Below, piece by piece: positions 23,882 to 30,968 of a stretch of 64,000 nucleotides of DNA. The notes beneath the pieces were generated by a model that was not told the DNA's origin, made no database searches, and saw nothing but the letters and a program-made list of their open reading frames with translations. Within the stretch, counting starts at the first letter, position 1. Each line of letters opens with the position of its first letter. The DNA is from Paraburkholderia eburnea (lineage in GTDB: Bacteria; Pseudomonadota; Gammaproteobacteria; Burkholderiales; Burkholderiaceae): contig NZ_PQGA01000030.1 in assembly GCF_002917095.1 (NCBI RefSeq), positions 1 to 64,000 of the forward strand. Direction: 5' to 3'. The translations under genes and the position numbers were made by a program.

Positions 23882-24733
23882 TTGGCCGTTTCCAACCTCG
23901 TCGTGGACGATACACATCAGACCGATGCCGCCGCCGCTTCGTCGGGCAGCTCGTTTTATCTGGCGATGCGAATCCTGCCGGCCGCGCAGCGCGACGCCAT
24001 GTATCAGGTCTACGCCTTTTGCCGCGCTGTCGACGACATCGCGGATAGCGACCTGCCGCGCGCCGAGCGTGCGGCGGGGCTCGACCAATGGCGCGCCGAC
24101 ATCGACGCGTGCTATGCCGGCACGCCGCGCGCCTCGCTCGCGGCGCTCACGCGTCACATCCACACCTTCGGTCTGCTGCGCGAGGATTTTCACGCGATGA
24201 TCGACGGCATGGCCATGGACGCCGCCGAAGACATCTGCGCGCCCGACGAGGACACGCTCGACCTGTACTGCGACCGTGTCGCGAGTGCGGCGGGCCGCCT
24301 GTCGGTGAGGATTTTCGGGATGGAGGACGAGCCTGGCCGCCTGCTCTCGCATCACCTCGGGCGCGCGCTGCAGCTCACCAACATCCTGCGTGATATCGAC
24401 GAAGACGCCGATATCCGCCGCTGCTACCTGCCGCGCGAACTGCTGGCGCGCGAAGGGATCGCCGCGACGACGCCGCACCAGATCGCCGCCGATCCGTCGC
24501 TGCCGCGCGTGTGCGCCACGCTGGTCGAGCGTGCGCTCAAGCATTTCGCCGAAGCGGACGCGATCATGGACCGCACGCCGCGCGTGCAGGTCAAGGCGCC
24601 GCGCATCATGTCGGGCGTCTACCGCGTGCTGCTCGAACGCACCGTGGACCGCGGCTTCGACCTGCCGCGGCCAAAGGTCGCCAAACCGCGCGCGCGGCTG
24701 ATGTGGATCGTGGCGCGCTACGCGCTGTTCTGA
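23882..24733 (+). CDS. hpnD: Presqualene diphosphate synthase HpnD
   Basis: Encodes 283 aa, the family length. HpnD couples two farnesyl diphosphates to presqualene diphosphate, the first step of bacterial three-gene squalene synthesis. Both aspartate-rich motifs are clear: CRAVDDIAD at about residues 47-55 and NILRDIDEDADIRRCYLP near 167-184. The start appears to be TTG at 23882 with GGAG upstream. Its stop overlaps the hpnE start (TGATG), so translation is coupled. HpnC, its partner in squalene formation, is encoded 18 kb away in this window. Confidence 0.95.
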   Translation: MAVSNLVVDDTHQTDAAAASSGSSFYLAMRILPAAQRDAMYQVYAFCRAVDDIADSDLPRAERAAGLDQWRADIDACYAGTPRASLAALTRHIHTFGLLREDFHAMIDGMAMDAAEDICAPDEDTLDLYCDRVASAAGRLSVRIFGMEDEPGRLLSHHLGRALQLTNILRDIDEDADIRRCYLPRELLAREGIAATTPHQIAADPSLPRVCATLVERALKHFAEADAIMDRTPRVQVKAPRIMSGVYRVLLERTVDRGFDLPRPKVAKPRARLMWIVARYALF

Positions 24734-25992
24734 TGCCCCGGCTCGTCCACGTGATCGGCGCGGGGCTTGCGGGCCTCGCGGCGGCCGTCCGGTTGCAGCG
24801 GCGTGGGGTGCAGATCGCACTGCACGAAGCAGCCGGACAGGCAGGTGGACGATGCCGTTCGTACTATGACCGCAGGCTGGCGGCCACGCTCGACACCGGC
24901 AACCACGTCGTTCTGGCGGGCCATGGCGAAACGCTCGACTATGTGCGCGCGATCGGCGCCGCCGATGCCCTCACCGGCCCGGACGAACCCGGTTTCGCAT
25001 TCATGGATCTGGCGGCGCGCTCGCGCTGGAGCGTGCGCTTTTCGCGCTCGCGCCTGCCGCTGTGGATCGCCGACGCCAACGCGCGCGTGCCCGATACGCG
25101 CCTGCTGGACTATCTGACGGCGCTGCCGCTGCTGTTCGCGAGGCCCGGCCGCACCGTCGCGCAAACCATGCCGTGCGTGGGGCCGCTCTGGGAGCGCCTG
25201 CTGCATCCGCTCTACCTCTGCGCGCTTAATGTCGAGCCGCGCGACGCCAGCGCGGAACTGGCGGGTGCGATGATGCGCGAGGCGCTGTCGATCGGCGGCG
25301 AGGCCTTCCGGCCGTTGACGGCGCGCAACGGCCTGTCGAGCGCCTTCATCGATCCGGCGCTGCGTATGCTGCAACACGGCGGTGCGGCCATCCGCCTCGA
25401 TTCGCCGCTTCTGGAGATCGCGTACGACGGCGCGGCGCGGCGCGCCGTCGCACTCGATTTCGACAGTGGCCGTGTCCTGCTGGGCGCGGACGACGCCGTC
25501 GTGCTGGCGGTGCCCGCCGCCGCGGCTGCCGCCCTTGTGCCAGGGCAGCAGGCGCCGCAGGAACACACCGCCATCATCACGCTGCATTTCGCCGTCGAGC
25601 CGCCGCCGGGGCTTGCCGCATCGATGGCGCCGATGGTGCTGCTCAACGGCACGGCCGGCTGGCTCAACGTCGCCGCAGGGCGGCTGAGTGCGACGATTCA
25701 CGATGCCGGCGCCCTGTTGCGCCTCGCGCCCGACGAACTCGCGCGGCGCGTCTGGGCTGATGTGGCGGCTGCCGCATCGCTGCCGTTGGAGCCGCTGCCC
25801 GTGTGGCAGATCGCAAGCGACGCGCAGGCGGTATTTGCCGCCACGCCGCAAGAGGAACTGCGCCGCCCGTCGGCGCGCACCCGCTGGAACAATTTGACGC
25901 TCGCGGGCGACTGGACGGCTACCGGTCTGCCCGCGTCGATCGAAGGCGCAATCCGCTCGGGCCGCAAGGCCGCGGATCTGCTCCTGTCTTGA
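24733..25992 (+). CDS. hpnE: Hydroxysqualene dehydroxylase HpnE
   Basis: Encodes 419 aa. HpnE is an FAD amine-oxidase-fold enzyme that reduces hydroxysqualene to squalene. The FAD site VHVIGAGLAGLAAAVRLQRRG opens the protein, followed by GGRCRSYYD and the DTGNHVVLAGH segment. The C-terminal FAD motif is LAGDWTATGLPASIEGAIRSG. It starts within the hpnD stop and ends 15 bp before shc, in the order expected for a hopanoid operon. Its long upstream open frame is only overlap with hpnD. Confidence 0.95.
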   Translation: MPRLVHVIGAGLAGLAAAVRLQRRGVQIALHEAAGQAGGRCRSYYDRRLAATLDTGNHVVLAGHGETLDYVRAIGAADALTGPDEPGFAFMDLAARSRWSVRFSRSRLPLWIADANARVPDTRLLDYLTALPLLFARPGRTVAQTMPCVGPLWERLLHPLYLCALNVEPRDASAELAGAMMREALSIGGEAFRPLTARNGLSSAFIDPALRMLQHGGAAIRLDSPLLEIAYDGAARRAVALDFDSGRVLLGADDAVVLAVPAAAAAALVPGQQAPQEHTAIITLHFAVEPPPGLAASMAPMVLLNGTAGWLNVAAGRLSATIHDAGALLRLAPDELARRVWADVAAAASLPLEPLPVWQIASDAQAVFAATPQEELRRPSARTRWNNLTLAGDWTATGLPASIEGAIRSGRKAADLLLS

Positions 25993-26007
25993 CACCAGGA
26001 TGTACCG

Positions 26008-28053
26008 ATGAACGATCTTTCCCAGGCCCTGCCGGCCGACGACCTCGCACACGCGCGCACCGCCGCGCTCGCGCCTGACGGCGCCGCCGTGCCCGCCGCC
26101 GTGCTGGCGCACGATGCCGGACTCGCCGCGGGGCTCGACGACGCCGTCGCACGCGCGACCGACGCGATCCTCGCCGACCAGCGTGCCGACGGCCACTGGG
26201 TCTACGAACTCGAAGCCGACGCGACGATTCCCGCCGAATACGTGCTGCTCGTCCACTACCTGGGCGAGGAGCCGAATCTTGAACTCGAAGGCAAGATCGC
26301 GCGCTACCTGCGCCGCATCCAGTTGCCCGGCGGCGGCTGGCCGCTCTTCACCGACGGCGACATGGACGTGAGCGCGAGCATCAAGGCGTACTTCGCGCTG
26401 AAGATGATCGGCGACGCCGAAGACGCCGGCCATATGGTGCGCGCGCGCGAAGCGATCCTGGCGGCGGGCGGCGCGGAAAAGGCCAACGTCTTCACGCGCA
26501 TCCTGCTCGCGCTGTTCGGCGTGGTCAGCTGGTACGCGGTGCCGATGATGCCGGTCGAGATCATGCTGCTGCCCAAGTGGTTCCCGTTCCATCTCTCGAA
26601 GGTGTCGTACTGGGCGCGCACCGTGATCGTGCCGCTGCTCGTGCTGAATGCGAAGCGGCCGGTCGCGAAGAACCCACGCGGCGTGCGCATCGACGAGCTG
26701 TTCCGCGGCGCGCCCGTCAGCACGGGCCTGAACGAGCGCGCGCCGCATCAAAGCCCCGGCTGGTTCGGCTTCTTCCGCGCCGTGGACGGCGTGCTGCGCG
26801 TGACCGATCCGCTGTTCCCCGCCTATCTGCGCCAGCGCGCCATCGACGCCGCCGTGGCCTTCGTCGATGAACGCCTGAACGGCGAAGACGGTCTGGGCGC
26901 GATTTTCCCGGCCATGGCCAACGCCGTGATGATGTACGACGTGCTTGGCTATCCGGCTGATCACCCGCACCGCGCGATCGCGCGCCAGTCGGTCGAAAAG
27001 CTCGTCACGATCCACGCCGACGAGGCCTACGTGCAGCCCTGCCTGTCGCCCATCTGGGATACCTCGCTCGCGGCTCATGCGCTGATCGAAACCGGCGACG
27101 CGCGCGCGCACGAAGCGGCGCGACGCGGTCTCGAATGGCTGCTGCCGCTGCAGATTCTCGACGTGCGCGGCGACTGGATTTCGCGCCGTCCCGACGTGCG
27201 TCCCGGCGGCTGGGCCTTCCAGTACGCGAACCCGCACTACCCCGACGTCGACGACACGGCCGTGGTGGTGGCCGCGATGGAGCGCGTGGACAAACTCGAC
27301 CAGACCAGCCACTTCGACGAGCCGATCGCGCGGGCGCGCGAATGGGTCGTCGGCATGCAGAGCAGCAACGGCGGCTGGGGCGCGTTCGAGCCGGAAAATA
27401 CCCACGAATATCTGAACAACATCCCGTTCTCGGATCACGGCGCCCTGCTCGACCCGCCGACCGCCGATGTGTCGGGCCGCTGTCTGTCGATGCTCGCGCA
27501 ACTGGGCGAGTCGCCGGCCACGAGCGAGCCGGCGCGGCGCGCCTACAACTACATCCTCGCCGAGCAGGAAGCCGATGGCAGCTGGTATGGCCGCTGGGGC
27601 ATGAACTACATCTACGGCACCTGGACGGCGCTGTGCGCGCTCAACGCGGCGGGGCTCGAACACCATGACTCGCGCATGAAGCGCGCGGCGCAGTGGCTCA
27701 TCGCGATCCAGAACGACGACGGCGGCTGGGGCGAAGACGGCACCAGCTACAAGCTCGAATACCGCGGCTACGAGCGCGCGGCGAGCACGGCCTCGCAGAC
27801 GGCGTGGGCGCTGCTCGGCCTGATGGCCGTGGGCGAAGTGAACCATCCGGCGGTCGCGCGCGGCATCGCGTGGCTGCAGCAAACGCAACGCGAGCACGGC
27901 TTGTGGGACGAAACGCGCTTCACGGCGACGGGCTTCCCGCGCGTGTTCTATCTGCGCTACCACGGCTATCGCAAATTCTTCCCGCTGTGGGCGCTGGCGC
28001 GCTACCGCAACCTCAAGCGCGACGGCGCGACGCTCGTGAAGGTCGGTCTGTGA
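26008..28053 (+). CDS. shc: Squalene-hopene cyclase
   Basis: Encodes 681 aa. It cyclises squalene to the pentacyclic hopene in a membrane-bound monotopic fold. The catalytic acid motif appears as PDVDDTAVV near residue 412. Several QW repeats are seen: QLPGGGWPLF, QSSNGGWGAFEPEN, QEADGSWYGRWG and QNDDGGWGED. The N-terminal tail of about 45 residues is Ala-rich and variable. The stop overlaps the start of hpnG (TGATG). This is the core step of the pathway encoded around it. Confidence 0.97.
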   Translation: MNDLSQALPADDLAHARTAALAPDGAAVPAAVLAHDAGLAAGLDDAVARATDAILADQRADGHWVYELEADATIPAEYVLLVHYLGEEPNLELEGKIARYLRRIQLPGGGWPLFTDGDMDVSASIKAYFALKMIGDAEDAGHMVRAREAILAAGGAEKANVFTRILLALFGVVSWYAVPMMPVEIMLLPKWFPFHLSKVSYWARTVIVPLLVLNAKRPVAKNPRGVRIDELFRGAPVSTGLNERAPHQSPGWFGFFRAVDGVLRVTDPLFPAYLRQRAIDAAVAFVDERLNGEDGLGAIFPAMANAVMMYDVLGYPADHPHRAIARQSVEKLVTIHADEAYVQPCLSPIWDTSLAAHALIETGDARAHEAARRGLEWLLPLQILDVRGDWISRRPDVRPGGWAFQYANPHYPDVDDTAVVVAAMERVDKLDQTSHFDEPIARAREWVVGMQSSNGGWGAFEPENTHEYLNNIPFSDHGALLDPPTADVSGRCLSMLAQLGESPATSEPARRAYNYILAEQEADGSWYGRWGMNYIYGTWTALCALNAAGLEHHDSRMKRAAQWLIAIQNDDGGWGEDGTSYKLEYRGYERAASTASQTAWALLGLMAVGEVNHPAVARGIAWLQQTQREHGLWDETRFTATGFPRVFYLRYHGYRKFFPLWALARYRNLKRDGATLVKVGL

Positions 28054-28781
28054 TGGCGGCGGTGGCATCGATGCAATCGCGCGGCGCGCTGCCCGTGATC
28101 GCCGTGACCGGCATGGCTTTCGAGGCGAGCATCGCGGCGGGCAAAGGGCGCGACGGCGTCGAAGCCGTCTATGCCGCGCGCGCCGACCTGCTCGAACGCG
28201 CACTGACGGCGGCGCTGGACCGGGGCGCGTCGGGCGTCATCAGCTTCGGTACGGCGGGTGGTTTGGGGCCGGATCTGGAGCCGGGCACGCTCGTGATCGC
28301 CGAGGCCGTCGATGGCCCGTTTGGCCGTGTCGAGTGCGATCCGGCGTGGAGCGAGCGCATGGCGGCCGCGCTGCTGGCTTCGCCGCTGGCCGCGCAGACG
28401 CGCCGTGGCGTGGAAGCGGCGGTGGCTGCGCCGCTCACGGGCGCGGCGGACAAGGCGGCGCTGCATCAGTCGAGTGGCGGCGCGCTGGCCGTCGACATGG
28501 AATCGCATCTGGCCGCCGCTGCGGCGGCCGCGCGCGGCCTGCCGTTCGCGGTGTGCCGCGCGGTGGTCGATCCGGCCTGGCGCAGCCTGCCGAAAGCTGC
28601 GATGGCGGGTCTGCGCGACGACGGTTCGACTGCCGTGCTGCCGATCCTGCGCGAACTGGCGCGCGATCCGCGGCAACTGGGCGGCCTGCTGCGCGTGGCT
28701 GCGGACGCCGGCGCGGCGCGCAAGGCACTGACCGGCGCGCGCCGGGTGCTGGGCGCATCGGGCGCTTTATTTCCTCGCTGA
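28053..28781 (+). CDS. hpnG: Adenosylhopane nucleosidase/phosphorylase HpnG
   Basis: Encodes 242 aa of the nucleoside phosphorylase superfamily. HpnG removes adenine from adenosylhopane (made by HpnH) to give ribosylhopane, on the way to bacteriohopanetetrol. Visible motifs are ISFGTAGGLGPDLEPGTLVIAE near 70 and the purine-site region ALAVDMESHLAAAAA near 145, where the Met-Glu-Ser is typical of the family. The start is coupled to the shc stop. A long frame upstream is only overlap with shc. Confidence 0.92.
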   Translation: MAAVASMQSRGALPVIAVTGMAFEASIAAGKGRDGVEAVYAARADLLERALTAALDRGASGVISFGTAGGLGPDLEPGTLVIAEAVDGPFGRVECDPAWSERMAAALLASPLAAQTRRGVEAAVAAPLTGAADKAALHQSSGGALAVDMESHLAAAAAAARGLPFAVCRAVVDPAWRSLPKAAMAGLRDDGSTAVLPILRELARDPRQLGGLLRVAADAGAARKALTGARRVLGASGALFPR

Positions 28782-28923
28782 CTTTTTGGGCTGATGTTGA
28801 TCGGATCGCTTGCGGGAATATTGAAATACTAGGGAAAACCCTTATCTCTGGTACTATCTCAGCGTTAACCCTAGGTCTGCTTCCATAAGACTTGGGGACG
28901 GATCAAGCATGGGAGGACCAGAA

Positions 28924-29409
28924 ATGAATTTTCATACCCGCAAGTGGGTCAAGCCTGAAGACCTGAATCCCAATGGCACTTTGTTCGGCGGCAGCCTGCT
29001 GCGCTGGATCGACGAAGAAGCGGCCATTTACGCGATTTGCCAGCTCGATAACCAGCGTGTCGTGACCAAGCTGATTTCGGAAGTGAACTTCGTGAGTTCG
29101 GCGCGTCAGGGCGACATCATCGAACTGGGCATCATCGCCACCGATTTCGGCCGGACCTCGATCACGCTGCGCTGCGAAGTGCGCAACAAGGTCACGCGCA
29201 AGAGCATCCTGACGATCGAAAAGATGGTGTTCGTGAACATGGGCGCCGACGGCAAGCCCGCGCCGCACGGCCGCGAGCGCATCCGCTACGCCGAGGAGGC
29301 GTACGAGCGCTATCGTCAGACCGTGCACACGGCGACGGACGCGACGGCAGCGGCAGCAGCTAACGAAGCCGCGCGCCAGGAACAGCAGGAAGACGAAGCG
29401 GTGCATTGA
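28924..29409 (+). CDS. YciA-type acyl-CoA thioesterase
   Basis: Encodes 161 aa of the hotdog fold. The N-terminal half has DLNPNGTLFGGSLLRWIDEEAA, the conserved NxxGxxFGGxLxxxxDE segment with catalytic Asn/Asp. It is followed by VNFVSSARQGDIIELG and GRTSITLRCEVRNK, then an Ala/Glu-rich C-terminal tail. YciA-like enzymes hydrolyse acyl-CoAs in the cytosol. The ATG at 28924 has GGAGGA just upstream. The gene ends in a strong terminator and is probably separate from hpnG 142 bp upstream. Confidence 0.92.
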   Translation: MNFHTRKWVKPEDLNPNGTLFGGSLLRWIDEEAAIYAICQLDNQRVVTKLISEVNFVSSARQGDIIELGIIATDFGRTSITLRCEVRNKVTRKSILTIEKMVFVNMGADGKPAPHGRERIRYAEEAYERYRQTVHTATDATAAAAANEAARQEQQEDEAVH

Positions 29410-29440
29410 GAGGCGGTTTGCCCTGCTGAGTCTACTGAAT

Positions 29441-29477
29441 AAAAACCCGGCAAGGTCATCGACCTTGCCGGGTTTTT
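29441..29477 (+). terminator. Terminator, copy 1 of a 37-bp direct repeat
   Basis: ACCCGGCAAGGTC and GACCTTGCCGGGT form a near-perfect hairpin, with A's before and seven T's after. It ends the thioesterase transcript. An identical 37-bp copy lies at 29809-29845. Confidence 0.92.
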
Positions 29478-29563
29478 TTCATGTCTGGATCAACTCCGAT
29501 AGACGAATTCCGCTTGCTGTCCCTGGCCCAATGCATACTTCGGTTCCATTGCAAGGGGAGCCA

Positions 29564-29809
29564 ATGGAATTCGTAGACGTGTCAGAGGCTAGCTTGCGCC
29601 TTGCCGGCTTGATCGAGGACATCGAGTCGGGGCGAAAGGTAGAAATCGTCATTGCTCGTGATGGGCGACCTGTCGCGCGCCTCGTGCCCCATGTGCAGAC
29701 GTCGGATACCGATTGCCGAATTGGGGTGGCTAAAGGCGGCGTGGTCGCTCCGAGTGATATCGACGTATCCAACGACGAGATAAATGCCTTGTTCGATCGC
29801 CGTCGATAA
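29564..29809 (+). CDS. Phd/YefM-type antitoxin without a visible toxin
   Basis: Encodes 81 aa. The pattern MEFVDVSEASLRLAGLIEDIESGRKVEIVIARDGRPVARLVP is that of Phd/YefM or VapB-like antitoxins: a short DNA-binding N-terminal fold, then a C-terminal toxin-neutralising helix (DIDVSNDEINALFDRRR). AAGGGGAG precedes the ATG at 29564. No PIN, Doc or RelE gene follows. Instead its stop codon runs straight into a terminator identical to the one upstream. It is either an orphan antitoxin whose toxin was lost or a regulator in trans. Confidence 0.85.
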   Translation: MEFVDVSEASLRLAGLIEDIESGRKVEIVIARDGRPVARLVPHVQTSDTDCRIGVAKGGVVAPSDIDVSNDEINALFDRRR

Positions 29810-29845
29810 AAAACCCGGCAAGGTCATCGACCTTGCCGGGTTTTT
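29809..29845 (+). terminator. Terminator, copy 2 of the 37-bp direct repeat
   Basis: Same 37 bases as 29441-29477, starting on the last base of the antitoxin stop codon. It ends the antitoxin transcript; with copy 1 it brackets the gene. Confidence 0.92.
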
Positions 29846-29897
29846 CGCATCTGAACCGCCCACACAAACAGGCGGCCTCATCACCCTCCCATCGCGC

Positions 29898-30968
29898 TCA
29901 GGGCGCCGATGCCGGCTGCGCGGGCGCGGCCGTCGCGGGCGCCGAAGCCGCCGTGGCAGGCACTGCGCCGGAAGCCGCTTTAGGTGCCGAAGCAGCAAGC
30001 GGCGCGGACGCAGCCCGGCCAGCCGCCACGCCAGCGGTGCCCGCCGCGGCAGCAGCGCCTGCGCCGGCCCCTGCACCCGCCGCATCGGCAGCAGGCGCAG
30101 CCGCACTGCCCTCGCCCGGATCTTCGTAGTTCGGCAGGCCATTGTTATTCGACGCGCCGGAGCCGCCCTTCGAGTCGCCCGGGTCCTCGTAGTTGGGCAG
30201 CCCGTTATTCGACTTGCCCGCGCCGCCGTTGTCGTCGGTGGCGCCCGGATCGCCGTAATCCGGCAGCGGCGCGTTGTTGCTCTGCGAGCCGCGGATCATC
30301 GACTGGCGCTGCTGGCGGTACGCGTCGCGCACGAACGAATACTTGTCGAGCGCCGCCTGCTGCAGCAGATCGGTCGCGCCCAGCAGATCCGCGCGCGTGC
30401 TGATGAACTGCGCGATATACATCGGGTTGCGCACCGCAGGCTCGATGTAGTTGAGCAGATTGAACTTCACGTCCACGCCCATGCCGATGCCGTCGCGAAT
30501 CGAACTCGGCCCGAACAGCGGCAGCACGAGGTAGGGGCCGGCCGGCACGCCGTAGTGGCCCATCGTCAGGCCGAAGTCCTGATGGTGCTTGGGCAGGCCG
30601 GCTGGCGTGGCGAAGTCGATCAGGCCGCCCAGACCGAAGGTCGTGTTCATGGCCAGACGCATGAGGTCTTCGGTCGCGTCGGTGATCTTCAACTGCAGCA
30701 GATCGTTGGCGAAGTTGCTGACGTCGCCAAGATTCGAGAAGAAGTTGGAGATCGCCTGGCGCATCGGCTGCGGCGTGACTTTCTGGTAACCCTTCGCGAT
30801 CGGCTGCGCGATATGGGTGTCGAGTTCATCGTTGAACTTGAAGATCGCCCGGTTGGCCGGTTCGAACGGGTCGCCCGGCTTGCGGTCAGGACCGGTTGCG
30901 CAACCTGACGTCACGAGGAGCGTCAGGCTCGCCGCCGCCATGGTGAGCGCGGCTTGTTTTTTCTTCAT
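29898..30968 (-). CDS. mlaA: MlaA/VacJ-family outer-membrane lipoprotein with repeat tail
   Basis: Encodes 356 aa. A lipoprotein signal ends in LVTSGC (about 18-23). The MlaA core follows: DPFEPANRAIFKFNDELD, VGNFFSNL-like NFFSNLGDVSNFANDLLQ, GLIDFATPAGLPKHHQDFGLTMGHYGVPAGPYLVLPLFGPSSIRD. MlaA is a doughnut-shaped outer-membrane protein that moves phospholipids out of the outer leaflet. After residue 245 come three copies of a Leu-Pro-(Asn/Asp)-Tyr-(Glu/Gly)-Asp-Pro-Gly unit with Asn/Gly-rich linkers, then an Ala/Pro/Ser-rich end. Its ATG overlaps the hpnN stop by 4 bp, so it is co-translated with a hopanoid transporter. Confidence 0.92.
   Translation of the reverse strand: MKKKQAALTMAAASLTLLVTSGCATGPDRKPGDPFEPANRAIFKFNDELDTHIAQPIAKGYQKVTPQPMRQAISNFFSNLGDVSNFANDLLQLKITDATEDLMRLAMNTTFGLGGLIDFATPAGLPKHHQDFGLTMGHYGVPAGPYLVLPLFGPSSIRDGIGMGVDVKFNLLNYIEPAVRNPMYIAQFISTRADLLGATDLLQQAALDKYSFVRDAYRQQRQSMIRGSQSNNAPLPDYGDPGATDDNGGAGKSNNGLPNYEDPGDSKGGSGASNNNGLPNYEDPGEGSAAAPAADAAGAGAGAGAAAAAGTAGVAAGRAASAPLAASAPKAASGAVPATAASAPATAAPAQPASAP

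Noticed and set aside
24718..28203. A 1161-codon open frame on the minus strand opposite hpnE, shc and hpnG
   Set aside because: Antisense to intact hopanoid genes, rich in Arg, His and Ala, with no domain pattern or ribosome site.
29564..29809. Complete toxin-antitoxin pair
   Set aside because: No toxin reading frame lies between the two terminators or directly beyond; only the antitoxin-type protein is seen.
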